A stretch of 64,000 nt of DNA, taken from NCBI GenBank assembly GCA_028554795.2, contig CM068830.1:47072227-47136226 (forward strand), given 5' to 3'. Positions 22,115 through 30,302 of the stretch are shown here, piece by piece (within the stretch, counting starts at the first letter, position 1; each line of letters opens with the position of its first letter). Source of the stretch: Sinohyriopsis cumingii. Its lineage: Eukaryota; Mollusca; Bivalvia; Unionida; Unionidae. Below the pieces are notes generated by a model that worked only from the letters and a program-made list of their open reading frames with translations, was not told the DNA's origin and ran no database searches. The translations under genes were made by a program, and so were the position numbers.

Positions 22115-22566
22115 ATGACTTCGCCACAGCAAGAATCGAGTGAGAAACCCGATGAGAACTCCAAGTTCAAACCCTACCATTTTCCAGTCTTCTTACCTGA
22201 CTATTGTGATTGTGCCCGTCGATTGGACACGTTTCAGAAATGGCCTACGGATAGGGAAGGATTACCTTCTTCGCATGTTTTAGCTAGAACAGGATTTGTC
22301 TACTTGGGGCCTGAGTCAGGATTGGGATACAGGTACAGTGTTTCGCTTGCGGACTGAAGTTACGAATGGATCTATGTATCTATAAAGATTCAGCTATTCT
22401 GGAACATACTCGATGGTCTCCGCACTGCCCTTACCTTTCTATGGCCTTTCCACCCATCACACTACGGTACATTGATGACGGTACCTTAGAGACGCTACCT
22501 TCCAAAACAAGACATAAAAAACGTAAAAAAGGAACGATGTACAAGCTTGAGACTGCATGCGACTAG
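22115..22566 (+). pseudogene. BIR-domain (IAP-like) gene 1, frameshifted
   Basis: The frame starts at ATG 22115 and opens a BIR domain (RRLDTFQKWP, then LARTGFVYLG). A frameshift near 22318-22328 puts the zinc-binding half in the next frame: CFACG, then EHTRWSPHCPYL. The four zinc ligands (C-x2-C, H, C) are all present across the two frames. A basic tail follows to the TAG at 22564-22566, directly abutting the next TATA box. BIR proteins inhibit caspases or apoptosis signalling; large DNA viruses carry them for host control. As it stands the gene is broken. It lies 23 bases after the polymerase stop. Confidence 0.75.
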
Positions 22567-22576
22567 TATAAAAAGG
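22567..22576 (+). promoter_or_regulatory. TATA box TATAAAAAGG
   Basis: TATAAAAAGG starts right after the stop codon of the upstream BIR gene and lies 63 bases before the ATG at 22630, with an initiator-like TTCATTG around 22600. Confidence 0.6.
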
Positions 22577-22629
22577 GGCTATGGTCAAGATCGATAGTTC
22601 ATTGTGACTACCAAGACCGAGCGAACAAG

Positions 22630-22842
22630 ATGAATACTTTCAGAGAAACACAAAACAAGTTGTTTAGAAAGGCACAATTCAAGTGTGAGGCTTCTGAAGT
22701 GGAATGCGATTGTGAGCCTTGCGATGGGTACGATGCTGTACGTTGTGACCTGAGCGATGCCGTAAAGCATCATGGGAACTTTGTTCTCACGACCCCTATC
22801 ATGGAAAGTGATGCTGTGCGTTTCAAACCTGAGGGATGTTAA
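22630..22842 (+). CDS. small Cys/Asp-rich frame, possible 5' part of the second BIR gene
   Basis: The first ATG after the 22567 TATA box opens 70 residues with a Cys-Asp-Cys-Glu-Pro-Cys cluster and repeated SDAVR/SDAVK blocks, ending at a TAA. The same frame stays open past the stop and reaches the region around 22927. It may be the damaged 5' half of the following BIR gene. No family is recognised. Confidence 0.35.
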   Translation: MNTFRETQNKLFRKAQFKCEASEVECDCEPCDGYDAVRCDLSDAVKHHGNFVLTTPIMESDAVRFKPEGC

Positions 22843-22926
22843 AGTGATGCCGCTCGTCCTCTTGGACATTTTACTGGGTTTCGATTTAAAGGGGAATGTT
22901 CACCTTCACGTCTACCCCCCCTACGG

Positions 22927-23250
22927 ATGTCATCCAGCCCTGAGCAAACTCCTGCCCATGTCACTCAACCCTTATCGAAACGAACCTGTGAAAGACGAAT
23001 ATTCGTTCCCTGTGCGTTTGTCGGAATATTGCGACTTTGAAAATCGTCTTCAATCGTTCAAAGGAAAATGGCCTAAGTATCTGGGAGGACCGACCCCCGA
23101 AGAATTAGCCAGAGCCGGATTTTTCTACTTGGGCGAAGGAGATAAAGTCAAGTGCTTCAGTTCCGGTGTGTCACTTCACCACTGGGAACCGCAAGATTCG
23201 GCCTACGTAGAACATGCTCGATAGTCACCGAATTGTCATTACTTACCCTT
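22927..23250 (+). pseudogene. BIR-domain (IAP-like) gene 2, degenerate
   Basis: From ATG 22927 the N-terminal residues resemble those of gene 1 but the BIR itself lies in another frame. It reads RLQSFKGKWP, then LARAGFFYLGEGDKVKCF. The second zinc-ligand Cys is Ser (CFSSG) and the conserved Trp after EHAR is a TAG stop (23222-23224); the expected Ser-Pro-x-Cys follows in frame. Thus two separate lesions remove zinc binding. It is a tandem paralogue of 22115-22566 and more decayed. Confidence 0.7.
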
Positions 23251-23280
23251 AGTGGGACCGAGACATTGAAGTAACTTACC

Positions 23281-23673
23281 ATGTCGTTGACGAAGAAGAA
23301 ACCAGATTGGTTAGGAGTCAAATGTTGGACATCACCGAGACCAGTATTTAAACTTCATTTCAAAAACGATATTGAATCATTACCTAAAGAACTGCAAGAG
23401 AAGATTTACAAAGAAGTTTGGCAGGGGTTTGCCAGAGTGAAATCTCAATGGGTCACTGTAGAACTTTTGTGTCGAGAAATTCATAAGAGGAAAGTGAAAA
23501 AAGTCAACCAGTGTGTTAGATTTCTTTGGGTCAAGGGTGCATTCATCCTATTATATCGCTTTAGACCGTTTACATCAAAAGAGTTCAGTGACATTCTTGG
23601 ACGTTACCCTGCATGGCAGTGGTCAGAAATTACTCACTATGTGGATTACTTTTGCTCTAGGAGAAGATTGTGA
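23281..23673 (+). CDS. unknown protein, paralogue 1
   Basis: This 130-residue basic protein contains LPKELQEKIYKEVWQGF near residues 38-54. The same motif in the next gene reads LPVELRERIYREL. Outside this motif it is Trp/Arg/Lys-rich with an HxxVDYF-type C-terminus. The LPxELxxxIY pattern superficially resembles the first helix of F-box or SOCS-box adaptors, but this is only a visual impression. The ATG follows 57 bases after the TAG of BIR gene 2. Its TGA is 22 bases before the next ATG. Confidence 0.5.
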   Translation: MSLTKKKPDWLGVKCWTSPRPVFKLHFKNDIESLPKELQEKIYKEVWQGFARVKSQWVTVELLCREIHKRKVKKVNQCVRFLWVKGAFILLYRFRPFTSKEFSDILGRYPAWQWSEITHYVDYFCSRRRL

Positions 23674-23694
23674 ATTGTACGGACTGACTTATTC

Positions 23695-24213
23695 ATGGAT
23701 ACTTTACAAGAGAACATTCGTGCTTTGCCTGTGGAATTGAGAGAAAGGATTTACCGAGAGTTGGTCAAAATACAAGTGAAACGTAAGGAACAATTGCATC
23801 CGTTACGTCACCAGATCTTTAACCACTGGTACCTGAATGGTATAAGAGAACTGATTCGTCAGAAATTGTTTCAGTGGTCAGACCTTGTTCAATACTTCCA
23901 GCCCCCCGATCATCCACGTGTTGATCATTTTGGTTACTTCGAGATTCACCTAGTACAACACATTGAGGAAGACAAGGTAAAGGATTACCGACATATTTTA
24001 CGTGGAATCTACTTAGCGGAAGAGGAAACTTCTAAACAAAGTCTGACGTTTCGGTTACAGTATGCAACATTTAGATTCCCCACTGGAGAACGAAGATGTC
24101 TGACTAGAAAGTACGTGTATTGCTTCCGAAACAAAGAGACTATAAAAACAGGCTGCCATGCCACGACTTATGTCGTATGTAATCCAACAGATTCCGTGGA
24201 AGGAACTCAATGA
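23695..24213 (+). CDS. unknown protein, paralogue 2
   Basis: This 172-residue protein shares LPVELRERIYREL (about residues 11-23) with the previous gene. It continues with a Trp/Tyr/Gln-rich middle (QKLFQWSDLVQYFQPP) and a basic C-terminal part. It has no signal peptide or membrane span. The pair looks like a local duplication of an accessory gene. A TATAAAAA at 24141-24148 lies inside its 3' end. No function can be assigned. Confidence 0.5.
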   Translation: MDTLQENIRALPVELRERIYRELVKIQVKRKEQLHPLRHQIFNHWYLNGIRELIRQKLFQWSDLVQYFQPPDHPRVDHFGYFEIHLVQHIEEDKVKDYRHILRGIYLAEEETSKQSLTFRLQYATFRFPTGERRCLTRKYVYCFRNKETIKTGCHATTYVVCNPTDSVEGTQ

Positions 24214-24382
24214 CCATATTCAAACCGTGGATCATTACCATCAATTATTACAAGAACTGTATCCATTCAATTTGGGTCGACAAGTGGTGTGTGTCTTAGT
24301 GACTTGTTTTCTGGGATTTCGTTTACCAGCCGATTCCTTGTGGACTCTTTACGAACAGTACTTACCACCTCAATGGCCTTAA
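24158..24382 (+). CDS. unknown small protein
   Basis: This 74-residue frame (IPWKELNDHIQTVDHYHQLL, then a hydrophobic stretch around residues 43-57) overlaps the end of the previous gene in another frame and overlaps the start of the next. TATAAAAA at 24141-24148 is too close for the ATG at 24158, so translation may start at the in-frame ATG at 24170. Length and composition resemble the first part of the 24373 gene's product. Weak but coherent. Confidence 0.4.
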   Translation: MPRLMSYVIQQIPWKELNDHIQTVDHYHQLLQELYPFNLGRQVVCVLVTCFLGFRLPADSLWTLYEQYLPPQWP

Positions 24383-24883
24383 ATGGTCACGAGAGACTCC
24401 TTTTGCTCAAAGCCTTGCGGTTTCATCTGGATACTTCTCGACCTCTACGGGAAAAAAAGATTCGTCAACTTTTAGCTAGCCAAGACGTGTATGACGATGT
24501 GTGTGTAGCATGTGACTTACATCCCCACTGGACAGATGTCCGTGCCTGGAAAGAATGGGATTTTGAGGCTTGGACCCAAGAAGTGGCCCAGTATGCACGA
24601 GAGTTGTTCAAGGAAAAAAGTTACTTTTCAACCCGTGTTAGTGACGGTGCCAGAAGAACCCGTCACCCAGGACAGGACTGTCGTGGACAGGCCTGAAAGA
24701 CCCTTTCGGGAGGACACTTGTGTGACCTTACCCCCTACTATAGAACTGGTTAGAACATTACCCAAAACATGTTGTTGTACAGACACTTGTTTTTATTCCA
24801 CGTTAATGGTTATCATGTGTCTTTTATCCTTGTACTTAAGCCTTTGGCTTTTATGTATTTTTGTCTTTCGTATTCATGTTTGA
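24373..24883 (+). pseudogene. C-terminally anchored membrane protein, frameshifted in an A run
   Basis: From ATG 24373 about 80 residues are read (MALNGHERLLLLKALRF, Trp/Asp-rich middle). At a run of six A (about 24619-24624) the protein-like signal moves to the +1 frame. It continues there with a Pro/Glu/Thr linker, a CCCTDTC cluster and a clear membrane span (MVIMCLLSLYLSLWLLCIFV) ending at the TGA 24881-24883. The original frame ends at 24696 in low-complexity residues. One inserted A explains it best. The local sequence does not match a standard slippery heptamer, so programmed shifting is less likely. Confidence 0.5.
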
Positions 24884-24890
24884 AACATTC

Positions 24891-24896
24891 AATAAA
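24891..24896 (+). terminator. polyadenylation signal AATAAA
   Basis: AATAAA lies 8 bases after the TGA at 24883, between this gene and the ATPase promoter. It shows that this part of the element uses ordinary poly(A) signals. Confidence 0.6.
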
Positions 24897-24912
24897 CGTG
24901 TTCTGAAAAAAG

Positions 24913-24920
24913 TATATAAA
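24913..24920 (+). promoter_or_regulatory. TATA box TATATAAA of the ATPase gene
   Basis: TATATAAA lies 54 bases upstream of the ATPase ATG (24967), with a CACAAG initiator-like region about 30 bases downstream. Confidence 0.65.
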
Positions 24921-24966
24921 CTCTTGTCTTGTTTGTTTTCGTGTCACAAGTGACATTTCTCACACT

Positions 24967-25695
24967 ATGGCTACCTCTGCTGTCTCTGCTCCCTCTTCCT
25001 CTACTGTCAAAGCCATCGACGAACACTTAGATCGTGCCAGTTGGGAGGCTTTGTATCTTCGCCATCCCTTTAACATGCTCATTGCTGGACCTAGCGGTTC
25101 AGGCAAAACCGAATTCGTCAAACGCTTGATCGAACATAAACATCATTTGATCGATCGGCCACCTCAGCGGATCGTGTGGTGTTACAAAGAGTGGCAATCG
25201 GCGTACAGCCTCTTGCGAGAAAGTCAAGGCGATTCCATCGTGTTTGTGGGAGGCATTCCTAAAGAAGACGACGGCATCGTCTCTGACACCCGTCAAACCC
25301 ATTTGGTCATTTTTGACGACATGTTAGGAGAAGACGAAGAAGAAATTAAACTGTGGTTCACGCGCAAAGGGCATCACCGTAATGCCAGTGTCGTTTACAT
25401 CACCCAAAATTTGTTTCAACAAAGTAAAGCCCATCGCACCATCAGTCTCAATGCGCATTACGTGGTCTTGTTCAAAAGCCCTTGAGATAAATCGCAAGTG
25501 CAAGTCTTAGCCAAACAGTTAGGAACGCCTTGGCTGACTCAGGCGTACGACGATGCCACTCAAACTCCACACGCCTATTTACTCGTCGATTTGAAACCTA
25601 CAACCCCCGAGGATTTGCGATTTCGTACCCACTTGTTTCACCACTGGTGCCAAGACGGAGGGCCTGTCCTGTACACGTCTCCGTTCCCGACTTAA
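24967..25695 (+). pseudogene. A32/FtsK-like packaging ATPase, one in-frame stop
   Basis: This enzyme drives genome packaging into capsids. The 5' frame has the Walker A motif GPSGSGKT at 25087-25110 and Walker B HLVIFDDM at about 25300-25323. It also has the sensor-like region with a conserved VYITQN and AHYVVLFKSP. A TGA at 25483-25485 interrupts the frame right after this. The same frame continues for another 69 codons (LAKQLGTPWL, then YLLVDLKPTTPEDLRFRT) to the TAA at 25693-25695, and that segment matches the usual C-terminus of the family. The stop replaces an expected Arg codon (CGA to TGA would be a single C-to-T change). Truncated product would retain both nucleotide-binding motifs. 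Confidence 0.9.
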
Positions 25696-25696
25696 T

Positions 25697-26311
25697 TTCA
25701 CTCCACATAAAAAAATCTATAAAGTTATACCCAAGAAAAAAGTCCAACGAAGCCCCAAGAAGAAGAAAAAGACCAGGTCCCCAAGGAGAACTTCTTCAGT
25801 GGCGGGACCCTTTTCTTACCAGACACCACCCCGGAAAAAGAAAAGAAGCCCCCAGAAAACGAAACAGAGAAAAAGTCCCCAGAAAAAGAAAAGTCCACAG
25901 AAGAAAACTAGTCGCAAGAGAGGCACTTCGGCCAGGACGCAACTTTACACTCGCAAACCAGTGACTGCGTCTCCGGCATCCTCACGTTCATCCACTTCTC
26001 CGTTGATGACACCAAGAACTGAAGAGTACTTGGAGACGTTGATTACACCAAGAACATCTTCGTTGATGACCCCAAAAAGAACTTCCCCAGTGGCAGGACC
26101 CTCCAATTTAGTGGCAGTGGCTGCTGCTCACAAAGTACCTTCTCCCAAAATCAAAGTTCAAGAAAGATCGGGCATGTTACAAAGTTTACTGGATTTGTCC
26201 AAGCAAGAACTGGCTCGATTTAGTCCGTTGCGTACCCCTGCACGACGTGTCATGCCTGTCCTGAAGTTGATACGACGTAAAGACAATCAGTGGCGACGCG
26301 TTCCAGTATAA
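25697..26311 (+). CDS. basic Lys/Arg/Pro-rich core-like protein
   Basis: The frame is open from about 25697 to the TAA at 26309-26311. The first 80 residues are highly basic (KVIPKKKVQRSPKKKKK, then repeats of SPQKK). Then come Ser/Thr-Pro repeats (LMTPRTEEYLETLITPRT) and a helical end (LQSLLDLSKQELARFSPL). I see no in-frame ATG near the beginning; the first is well inside, so the start may be lost or spliced. The decayed element has the counterpart at 42886-43356. The composition fits a DNA-condensing virion core protein like adenovirus core proteins (inference). The stop codon is part of the next gene's TATA box. Confidence 0.6.
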   Translation, partial: FTPHKKIYKVIPKKKVQRSPKKKKKTRSPRRTSSVAGPFSYQTPPRKKKRSPQKTKQRKSPQKKKSPQKKTSRKRGTSARTQLYTRKPVTASPASSRSSTSPLMTPRTEEYLETLITPRTSSLMTPKRTSPVAGPSNLVAVAAAHKVPSPKIKVQERSGMLQSLLDLSKQELARFSPLRTPARRVMPVLKLIRRKDNQWRRVPV

Positions 26312-26315
26312 AAAA
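26307..26315 (+). promoter_or_regulatory. TATA box overlapping the upstream stop codon
   Basis: TATAAAAAA contains the TAA stop (26309-26311) of the core-like gene and lies 63 bases before ATG 26370. An initiator-like TCAGTG occurs near 26338. Confidence 0.65.
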
Positions 26316-26369
26316 GGCCTGTGAACAAGTCGGGGTATCAGTGTTTTTGGTGCTCCTGAAGACTCAAAG

Positions 26370-26756
26370 ATGTCACCCTCCAGAAAACCCCAAGGAAAGA
26401 AAAGAAAAGGACTACCACCACGTTTAGTCAAACATGGGGACATGTTATCTGTCCTGTCCAAAGCTTCTCCACCTCTACGAAAAAAACTCATTCAATCGGC
26501 CTCCAAAGAGGTCATCGATACCGTGTGCGAATGTTGTTTGAACGTCTTGAAAGGCACGATCCCTTTGTCCAAACACCAGAAACAATGCTTAGGCAAACAT
26601 CGTCACGTTCTTCGCCAAATGGTTCAAAAGAAAATTCCCATTCGTCAAAAGAAGAATATGTTGGTCCAACGTGGAGGCATTTTGCCTCTCTTGTTAGGCC
26701 CCTTACTGAAAGGATTCTTGGGAACCATGTTGGGAGGACTGGTGGGAGCAAGATAA
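26370..26756 (+). CDS. pX-like virion protein with hydrophobic C-terminus
   Basis: This 128-residue protein has a basic N-terminus (RKPQGKKRKG), a Cys pair (CECC), a basic middle ending in KKNMLVQRGG, and a Gly/Leu hydrophobic end (ILPLLLGPLLKGFLGTMLGG). This architecture is widespread in Polintons and adinto-like viruses and resembles adenovirus core protein X/mu precursors: DNA-binding followed by a membrane-active tail. Its TATA box overlaps the stop of the upstream gene, and its own stop lies in the GATAAAAAG box of the next. The equivalent in the decayed element survives only as the fragment 43381-43560. Confidence 0.7.
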   Translation: MSPSRKPQGKKRKGLPPRLVKHGDMLSVLSKASPPLRKKLIQSASKEVIDTVCECCLNVLKGTIPLSKHQKQCLGKHRHVLRQMVQKKIPIRQKKNMLVQRGGILPLLLGPLLKGFLGTMLGGLVGAR

Positions 26757-26805
26757 AAAGGCCCTCGGAAGTCCCAACATTTCAGAATCGACCCCTGACA
26801 ACCCC

Positions 26806-27414
26806 ATGGAAGGACGAAAACTAGCTTTAGTGCCTTACAAACGATGGATGGAATACCATCGGTGGCAAGAACAACACACCCTGCATTTACCTCCCAATCC
26901 CCATTTGAGCGAGATGTCCCAGTTACAACACGAATTGCAGTCCTTGATGGATCGCCAAGATTTGTCCGAAACAGAAAAATCGCAAAAGTACGGTCAACTT
27001 TTGCAACGACTGCAACTCTTTCACCAGAAAGCTTTAGACGAAACAGCTCTACCCACTCTGAAAGATCTTAAGACCTTGATGAAAAGTCCAGCACCATCAC
27101 CATTACCAGTACCAGTGACCAAGACAGAAAAAGGAGAAGAAGAAGGGTTTCAAACTCCACCAGAAAAAGTACGCAAGTTAACAACACCACCTATCTCCAG
27201 AATTGGATGGATTAAAAAGATGATGGCCACCCCTTCTTCATCACAAGAGAAAAAGAAAGTGAAGACAGAAGTGAAACAAGAACCGATATCCCCCGCTCAG
27301 ACATCCTCCTCCTCTTCAACACCTATTGCCGGTCGCACACGCAAAGCATTGCAATCCAAGAAAATACTCCAAGAGAAAAAGAGTAGGATCTTCCAAGAGT
27401 GGGTGCCATATTAA
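26806..27414 (+). CDS. conserved Polinton protein of unknown function
   Basis: This 202-residue protein starts MEGRKLALVPYKRW. Residues 40-90 form a predicted helical region (LQSLMDRQDLSETEKSQKYG, then LLQRLQLFHQKA). A Pro/Ser/Lys-rich low-complexity part with repeated TPP motifs follows. The LVP start plus a KYxxLLQR helix recurs in Polinton-type elements next to capsid and core genes, but I know of no assigned role. A GATAAAAAG box (26751-26759) sits 47 bases upstream. The integrase ATG follows 29 bases after the stop in an A-rich spacer. Confidence 0.6.
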   Translation: MEGRKLALVPYKRWMEYHRWQEQHTLHLPPNPHLSEMSQLQHELQSLMDRQDLSETEKSQKYGQLLQRLQLFHQKALDETALPTLKDLKTLMKSPAPSPLPVPVTKTEKGEEEGFQTPPEKVRKLTTPPISRIGWIKKMMATPSSSQEKKKVKTEVKQEPISPAQTSSSSSTPIAGRTRKALQSKKILQEKKSRIFQEWVPY

Positions 27415-27442
27415 CACACAAACAAACACAAAAAAATAAAAA

Positions 27443-28552
27443 ATGGAAAAAGTCTTAGCCAGCATTTACTACGATCCCTCGCATCCTGCAGGTTACGCAG
27501 GAGTTCAAAAACTGTATCGTGCTGCCAAAACTCGATTGAAAAGTCTCCGTTTACCTCAAGTGCAACGATGGTTACAAGAACAAGCTACCTACACTTTACA
27601 CAAACCCATTCGACGCAAGTTTTCCAGAAGTCGCACCCGAGTGGAAGGCTTCGATCATCAATGGCAAGCCGATTTAGCCGATGTCTCTCATTTGGTCAGC
27701 TACAATCGTGGCTACAAATATTTGTTTTGTGTCATCGACGTCTTTTCCAAATTTGCCTGGGTCGTGCCCTTGACTTCCAAATCGAGCAGCGAGTTAGTGC
27801 GAGCCCTGCAACGGGTGTTGAAACAAAGTGGCCGTCACCCTCTTCGATGGCAAACGGACAAAGGCACCGAATTTCTGAACCAAGCTTTGCAAAAAGATTT
27901 AAAGAAACGTGACATTCATTTTTTTACCACCGAGAATCCCGAAACCAAAGCCAGCATCGTGGAACGTTTTCAACGCACTTTGAAAGAACGCATGTGGAAA
28001 TATTTTACGCATCACCACACTCTGAAGTACATCGACATCTTACCACACCTGGTGCAAGTGTACAACCAATCTTACCATCGAAGCATCGGACGTGCCCCGC
28101 AAGACGTGACTCCCGAGAACGAATTGTTGGTGTTTGAGCGCCTGTTTGGTACGTCTCCGACGAGGGCTGTCCCCAAGAAAAGTGGAGAGTTGGCCGTAGG
28201 AGATTGGGTGCGCATTGGCAAAACCAAACGCACTTTCGACAAAGGTTACTTACCTAACTGGACCACCGAACTGTTTCGTGTCACTGAACGAGTGCATGGC
28301 CGTCATCCTACCGTCTATAAATTGGAAGACATGAACGGAGAAGTGCTCAAAGGAACGTTTTATTTGCCCGAATTACAACGTGTCACCAAAAAAGAAGACG
28401 ACGTGTACGACATCGAAAGCATTCTCGAACGCAGAACCCGTAAAGTGGGAAAACGACGTGTCAAAGAAGTCAAAGTACGTTGGAAAGGATATCCACCCAG
28501 TTTTGATTCTTGGATCGACGCTTCGCAAGTCATCGACTATAAAAAGAAGTGA
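27443..28552 (+). CDS. int: retroviral-type integrase with chromodomain
   Basis: This 369-residue enzyme inserts the element into host DNA. The RNase H-fold core carries the DDE triad: Asp77 (WQADLADVS), Asp139 (QTDKGTEF) and Glu174 (ASIVERFQRTL), with 34 residues between the last two. The N-terminal zinc-binding part is reduced. The C-terminal ~50 residues are a chromodomain (DVYDIESILERR, then VRWKGYPPSFDSW), which in other elements directs integration to marked chromatin. The frame is fully open, one of the few enzymes of this copy without a lesion. Fragments of the same gene occur at 14396-14559, 36922-37085 and 43560-44408. Confidence 0.93.
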   Translation: MEKVLASIYYDPSHPAGYAGVQKLYRAAKTRLKSLRLPQVQRWLQEQATYTLHKPIRRKFSRSRTRVEGFDHQWQADLADVSHLVSYNRGYKYLFCVIDVFSKFAWVVPLTSKSSSELVRALQRVLKQSGRHPLRWQTDKGTEFLNQALQKDLKKRDIHFFTTENPETKASIVERFQRTLKERMWKYFTHHHTLKYIDILPHLVQVYNQSYHRSIGRAPQDVTPENELLVFERLFGTSPTRAVPKKSGELAVGDWVRIGKTKRTFDKGYLPNWTTELFRVTERVHGRHPTVYKLEDMNGEVLKGTFYLPELQRVTKKEDDVYDIESILERRTRKVGKRRVKEVKVRWKGYPPSFDSWIDASQVIDYKKK

Positions 28553-28557
28553 CCATC

Positions 28558-28914
28558 ATGCCCTTTCACACAGACGCAGCTACGTCGACCACTCCTCCTT
28601 CACCCAGTTCTTCTGTGCAAGATTTACAAAAACAACCCTTGTGGGTGTGGTGCGGAGAACGTGTGCCTAAAACGCAAATCGTCTTTTCCTGCCAAATCGT
28701 CGTGGTGTATTGTGTCATCGGAGCAGCCATTGCCAATTTGAGTTTGCAACAAGGAGACAAACAATTGTGGACCATTTTATTGAGCAGTTGCATCGGTTAC
28801 CTGCTTCCTAATCCCTCCCTGAAATTCTCCTCGAACGGGAACCACGGGAACCTTGTGTCCAGTGTCAGTGCCAGTCACCACTCCAACCACAATAACAACC
28901 CCATTTTCAGCTGA
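28558..28914 (+). pseudogene. two-helix membrane protein, shortened by a stop
   Basis: From ATG 28558 (6 bases after the integrase stop) 118 residues are read. Hydrophobic segments lie near residues 42-64 (CQIVVVYCVIGAAIANLSL) and 70-86 (LWTILLSSCIGYLL), followed by an Asn/His/Ser tail. Compared with the arm copy and the decayed copy, the frame ends about 20 codons early at TGA 28912-28914. The missing tail is still readable in frame up to the TGA that overlaps the penton ATG. The stop is thus private to this copy. Both membrane spans are intact, so the protein may still work. Confidence 0.7.
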
Positions 28915-28967
28915 GACACACCTTTGACGTCCAGTAACCCCTCGGACAGCCACAGAACTCTGGAATT

Positions 28968-29900
28968 ATGAGTCACGAAAACCAATTTTACTTAACCTTA
29001 CCCAGTGACAGTTCCATGGAGGTGTTTCCCCACAACACGTTGTGCTGTTACGCGGCCAAATTACCTCAGGCCATCCCCTTAGATCACGAAGCCCATTGGG
29101 AAGTGGCTTTAGTGGAAATCATTCACCCGACCCAAGTCGAAAATGTCCTTCCCAATCAAAATAAATTTGATGTAGAAGTTCATGACGAGCAAATGCAACA
29201 GTGGATGGATACCAATGTCAAATATGACAAGAAATTCCGTACACAAAATCAAAAGTCGACCATCTATCACTTGTTCATTCCCCCAGGCTATTATTTTAGT
29301 GGTCAACATTTGGTCAGCACCATAACCACCAGGTTTAATGGCGTGTTTCTGAAAGCTTTGGAGTATTTCAAAAAAAGTGTCACCCTGGAATACCACAAAA
29401 CAGCTCGTCGCTTCCTGATGAAATTTCCTGAGGGGGGTAAAATCATGTCTTTCTTATTTTGTCCAGAATTGTTTGACATGTTGGGCGGAGACATGAACAT
29501 GAGAATGGCCATGATCAAGAAAAACGAATTACCCATCGTTTACGACAACGAGTCTTTTAACAAGTTATTTCGTACCCCGGTAGAACTGAACCAAGGAATG
29601 AATTTGATGTTCGTATACTCCGATGTGGTGGAGTACAACGTGGTGGGACACACCTCCGTGCCGTTACTGCGTGTCATTCCTTTCAAAGTGGATTCTGCCA
29701 CGAACGCTGACGAGGAAGGTGGAAACACTTACCACGTCCACCGCAAATTTGTCCATCCTCACTATTTGCCTGTCAGCAAGTCGTGTATGGACACGGTCAA
29801 CATTGCTATAAAAGGAGATCTGGGACAAAATATTCCATTCACCAAAGGAAAAGTCACGGTGAAACCCCATTTTCGAAAACGGTTCTCTCACGACTCGTAA
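28968..29900 (+). CDS. minor capsid (penton-like) protein
   Basis: This 310-residue protein contains the conserved blocks LPSDSSMEVFP, HWEVALVEIIHPTQ, GYYFSGQHL, VVEYNVVGHTSVPLLRVIPF and a C-terminal HPHYLPVSKSCMDTVNIAIK. In Polintons this gene lies beside the major capsid gene and is assigned to the single jelly-roll minor capsid (penton base-like) proteins that form vertices. The assignment is by family resemblance, not structure. The frame is intact. A TATAAAAGG at 29807-29815 within its 3' end is likely the promoter of the next gene. Truncated copies lie in both arms. Confidence 0.8.
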   Translation: MSHENQFYLTLPSDSSMEVFPHNTLCCYAAKLPQAIPLDHEAHWEVALVEIIHPTQVENVLPNQNKFDVEVHDEQMQQWMDTNVKYDKKFRTQNQKSTIYHLFIPPGYYFSGQHLVSTITTRFNGVFLKALEYFKKSVTLEYHKTARRFLMKFPEGGKIMSFLFCPELFDMLGGDMNMRMAMIKKNELPIVYDNESFNKLFRTPVELNQGMNLMFVYSDVVEYNVVGHTSVPLLRVIPFKVDSATNADEEGGNTYHVHRKFVHPHYLPVSKSCMDTVNIAIKGDLGQNIPFTKGKVTVKPHFRKRFSHDS

Positions 29901-29903
29901 GTC

Positions 29904-30302
29904 ATGTATCCAGTGTACCGAGGGGTTGCTCGACAGCGAGGACACGGTTTAGGAGATATGTTAAAATCGGCCTTTCGTTCGGTGGCCCCGGTGTTGAAAC
30001 CGATGGTGACACGCGGATTGCACGCCTTGAAAGATGCGGCACTGACGCAAGGCAAAGAATTTCTCCAAAATGTCATCGTCGACAAACAAAACCCTAAAGA
30101 AGCCTTCATGCGGGCAGGCAAAAATGTCTTGCTGCAAACGGGCAAAGACCTTTTGGGCCGCCGAGAAACACCTATAAATGCCCTGCACGCTACGAGTCAG
30201 GCATTCAGCAAGGACAAGGCAGAAAGAGACGACAAAGAAAACACCCTTTCACCAGACTTCAAGCTAGAAAGGCCAAGAAAAGAAGAACCGTTCGAGACTT
30301 AG
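29904..30302 (+). CDS. pVI/pX-like virion protein, C-terminus displaced by a frameshift
   Basis: The 132-residue frame starts MYPVYRGVARQRGHGLGDML and continues with an amphipathic, Gly/Ala/Val-rich segment (SAFRSVAPVLKPMVTRGL). This is the layout of adenovirus pVI/pX-type membrane-active minor virion proteins and of Polinton proteins in this position. The last ~35 residues are low-complexity. The arginine-rich end that matches the decayed copy (KKRRTVRDLDVFDY) lies in the +1 frame and ends at TGA 30317-30319, so a small indel near 30180-30195 is likely. The upstream TATAAAAGG at 29807 is 89-97 bases before the ATG. Confidence 0.65.
   Translation: MYPVYRGVARQRGHGLGDMLKSAFRSVAPVLKPMVTRGLHALKDAALTQGKEFLQNVIVDKQNPKEAFMRAGKNVLLQTGKDLLGRRETPINALHATSQAFSKDKAERDDKENTLSPDFKLERPRKEEPFET

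Noticed and set aside
24613-24630. Programmed -1 frameshift site
   Set aside because: The shift needed is +1 relative to the first frame and the heptamer does not fit the standard slippery pattern; a one-base insertion in the A run is simpler.
28538-28546. TATAAAAAG as promoter of the membrane protein gene
   Set aside because: It is only 20 bases before the ATG, so initiation would fall inside the gene; its conservation is explained by the integrase C-terminus. Kept only as an uncertain member of the embedded TATA set.
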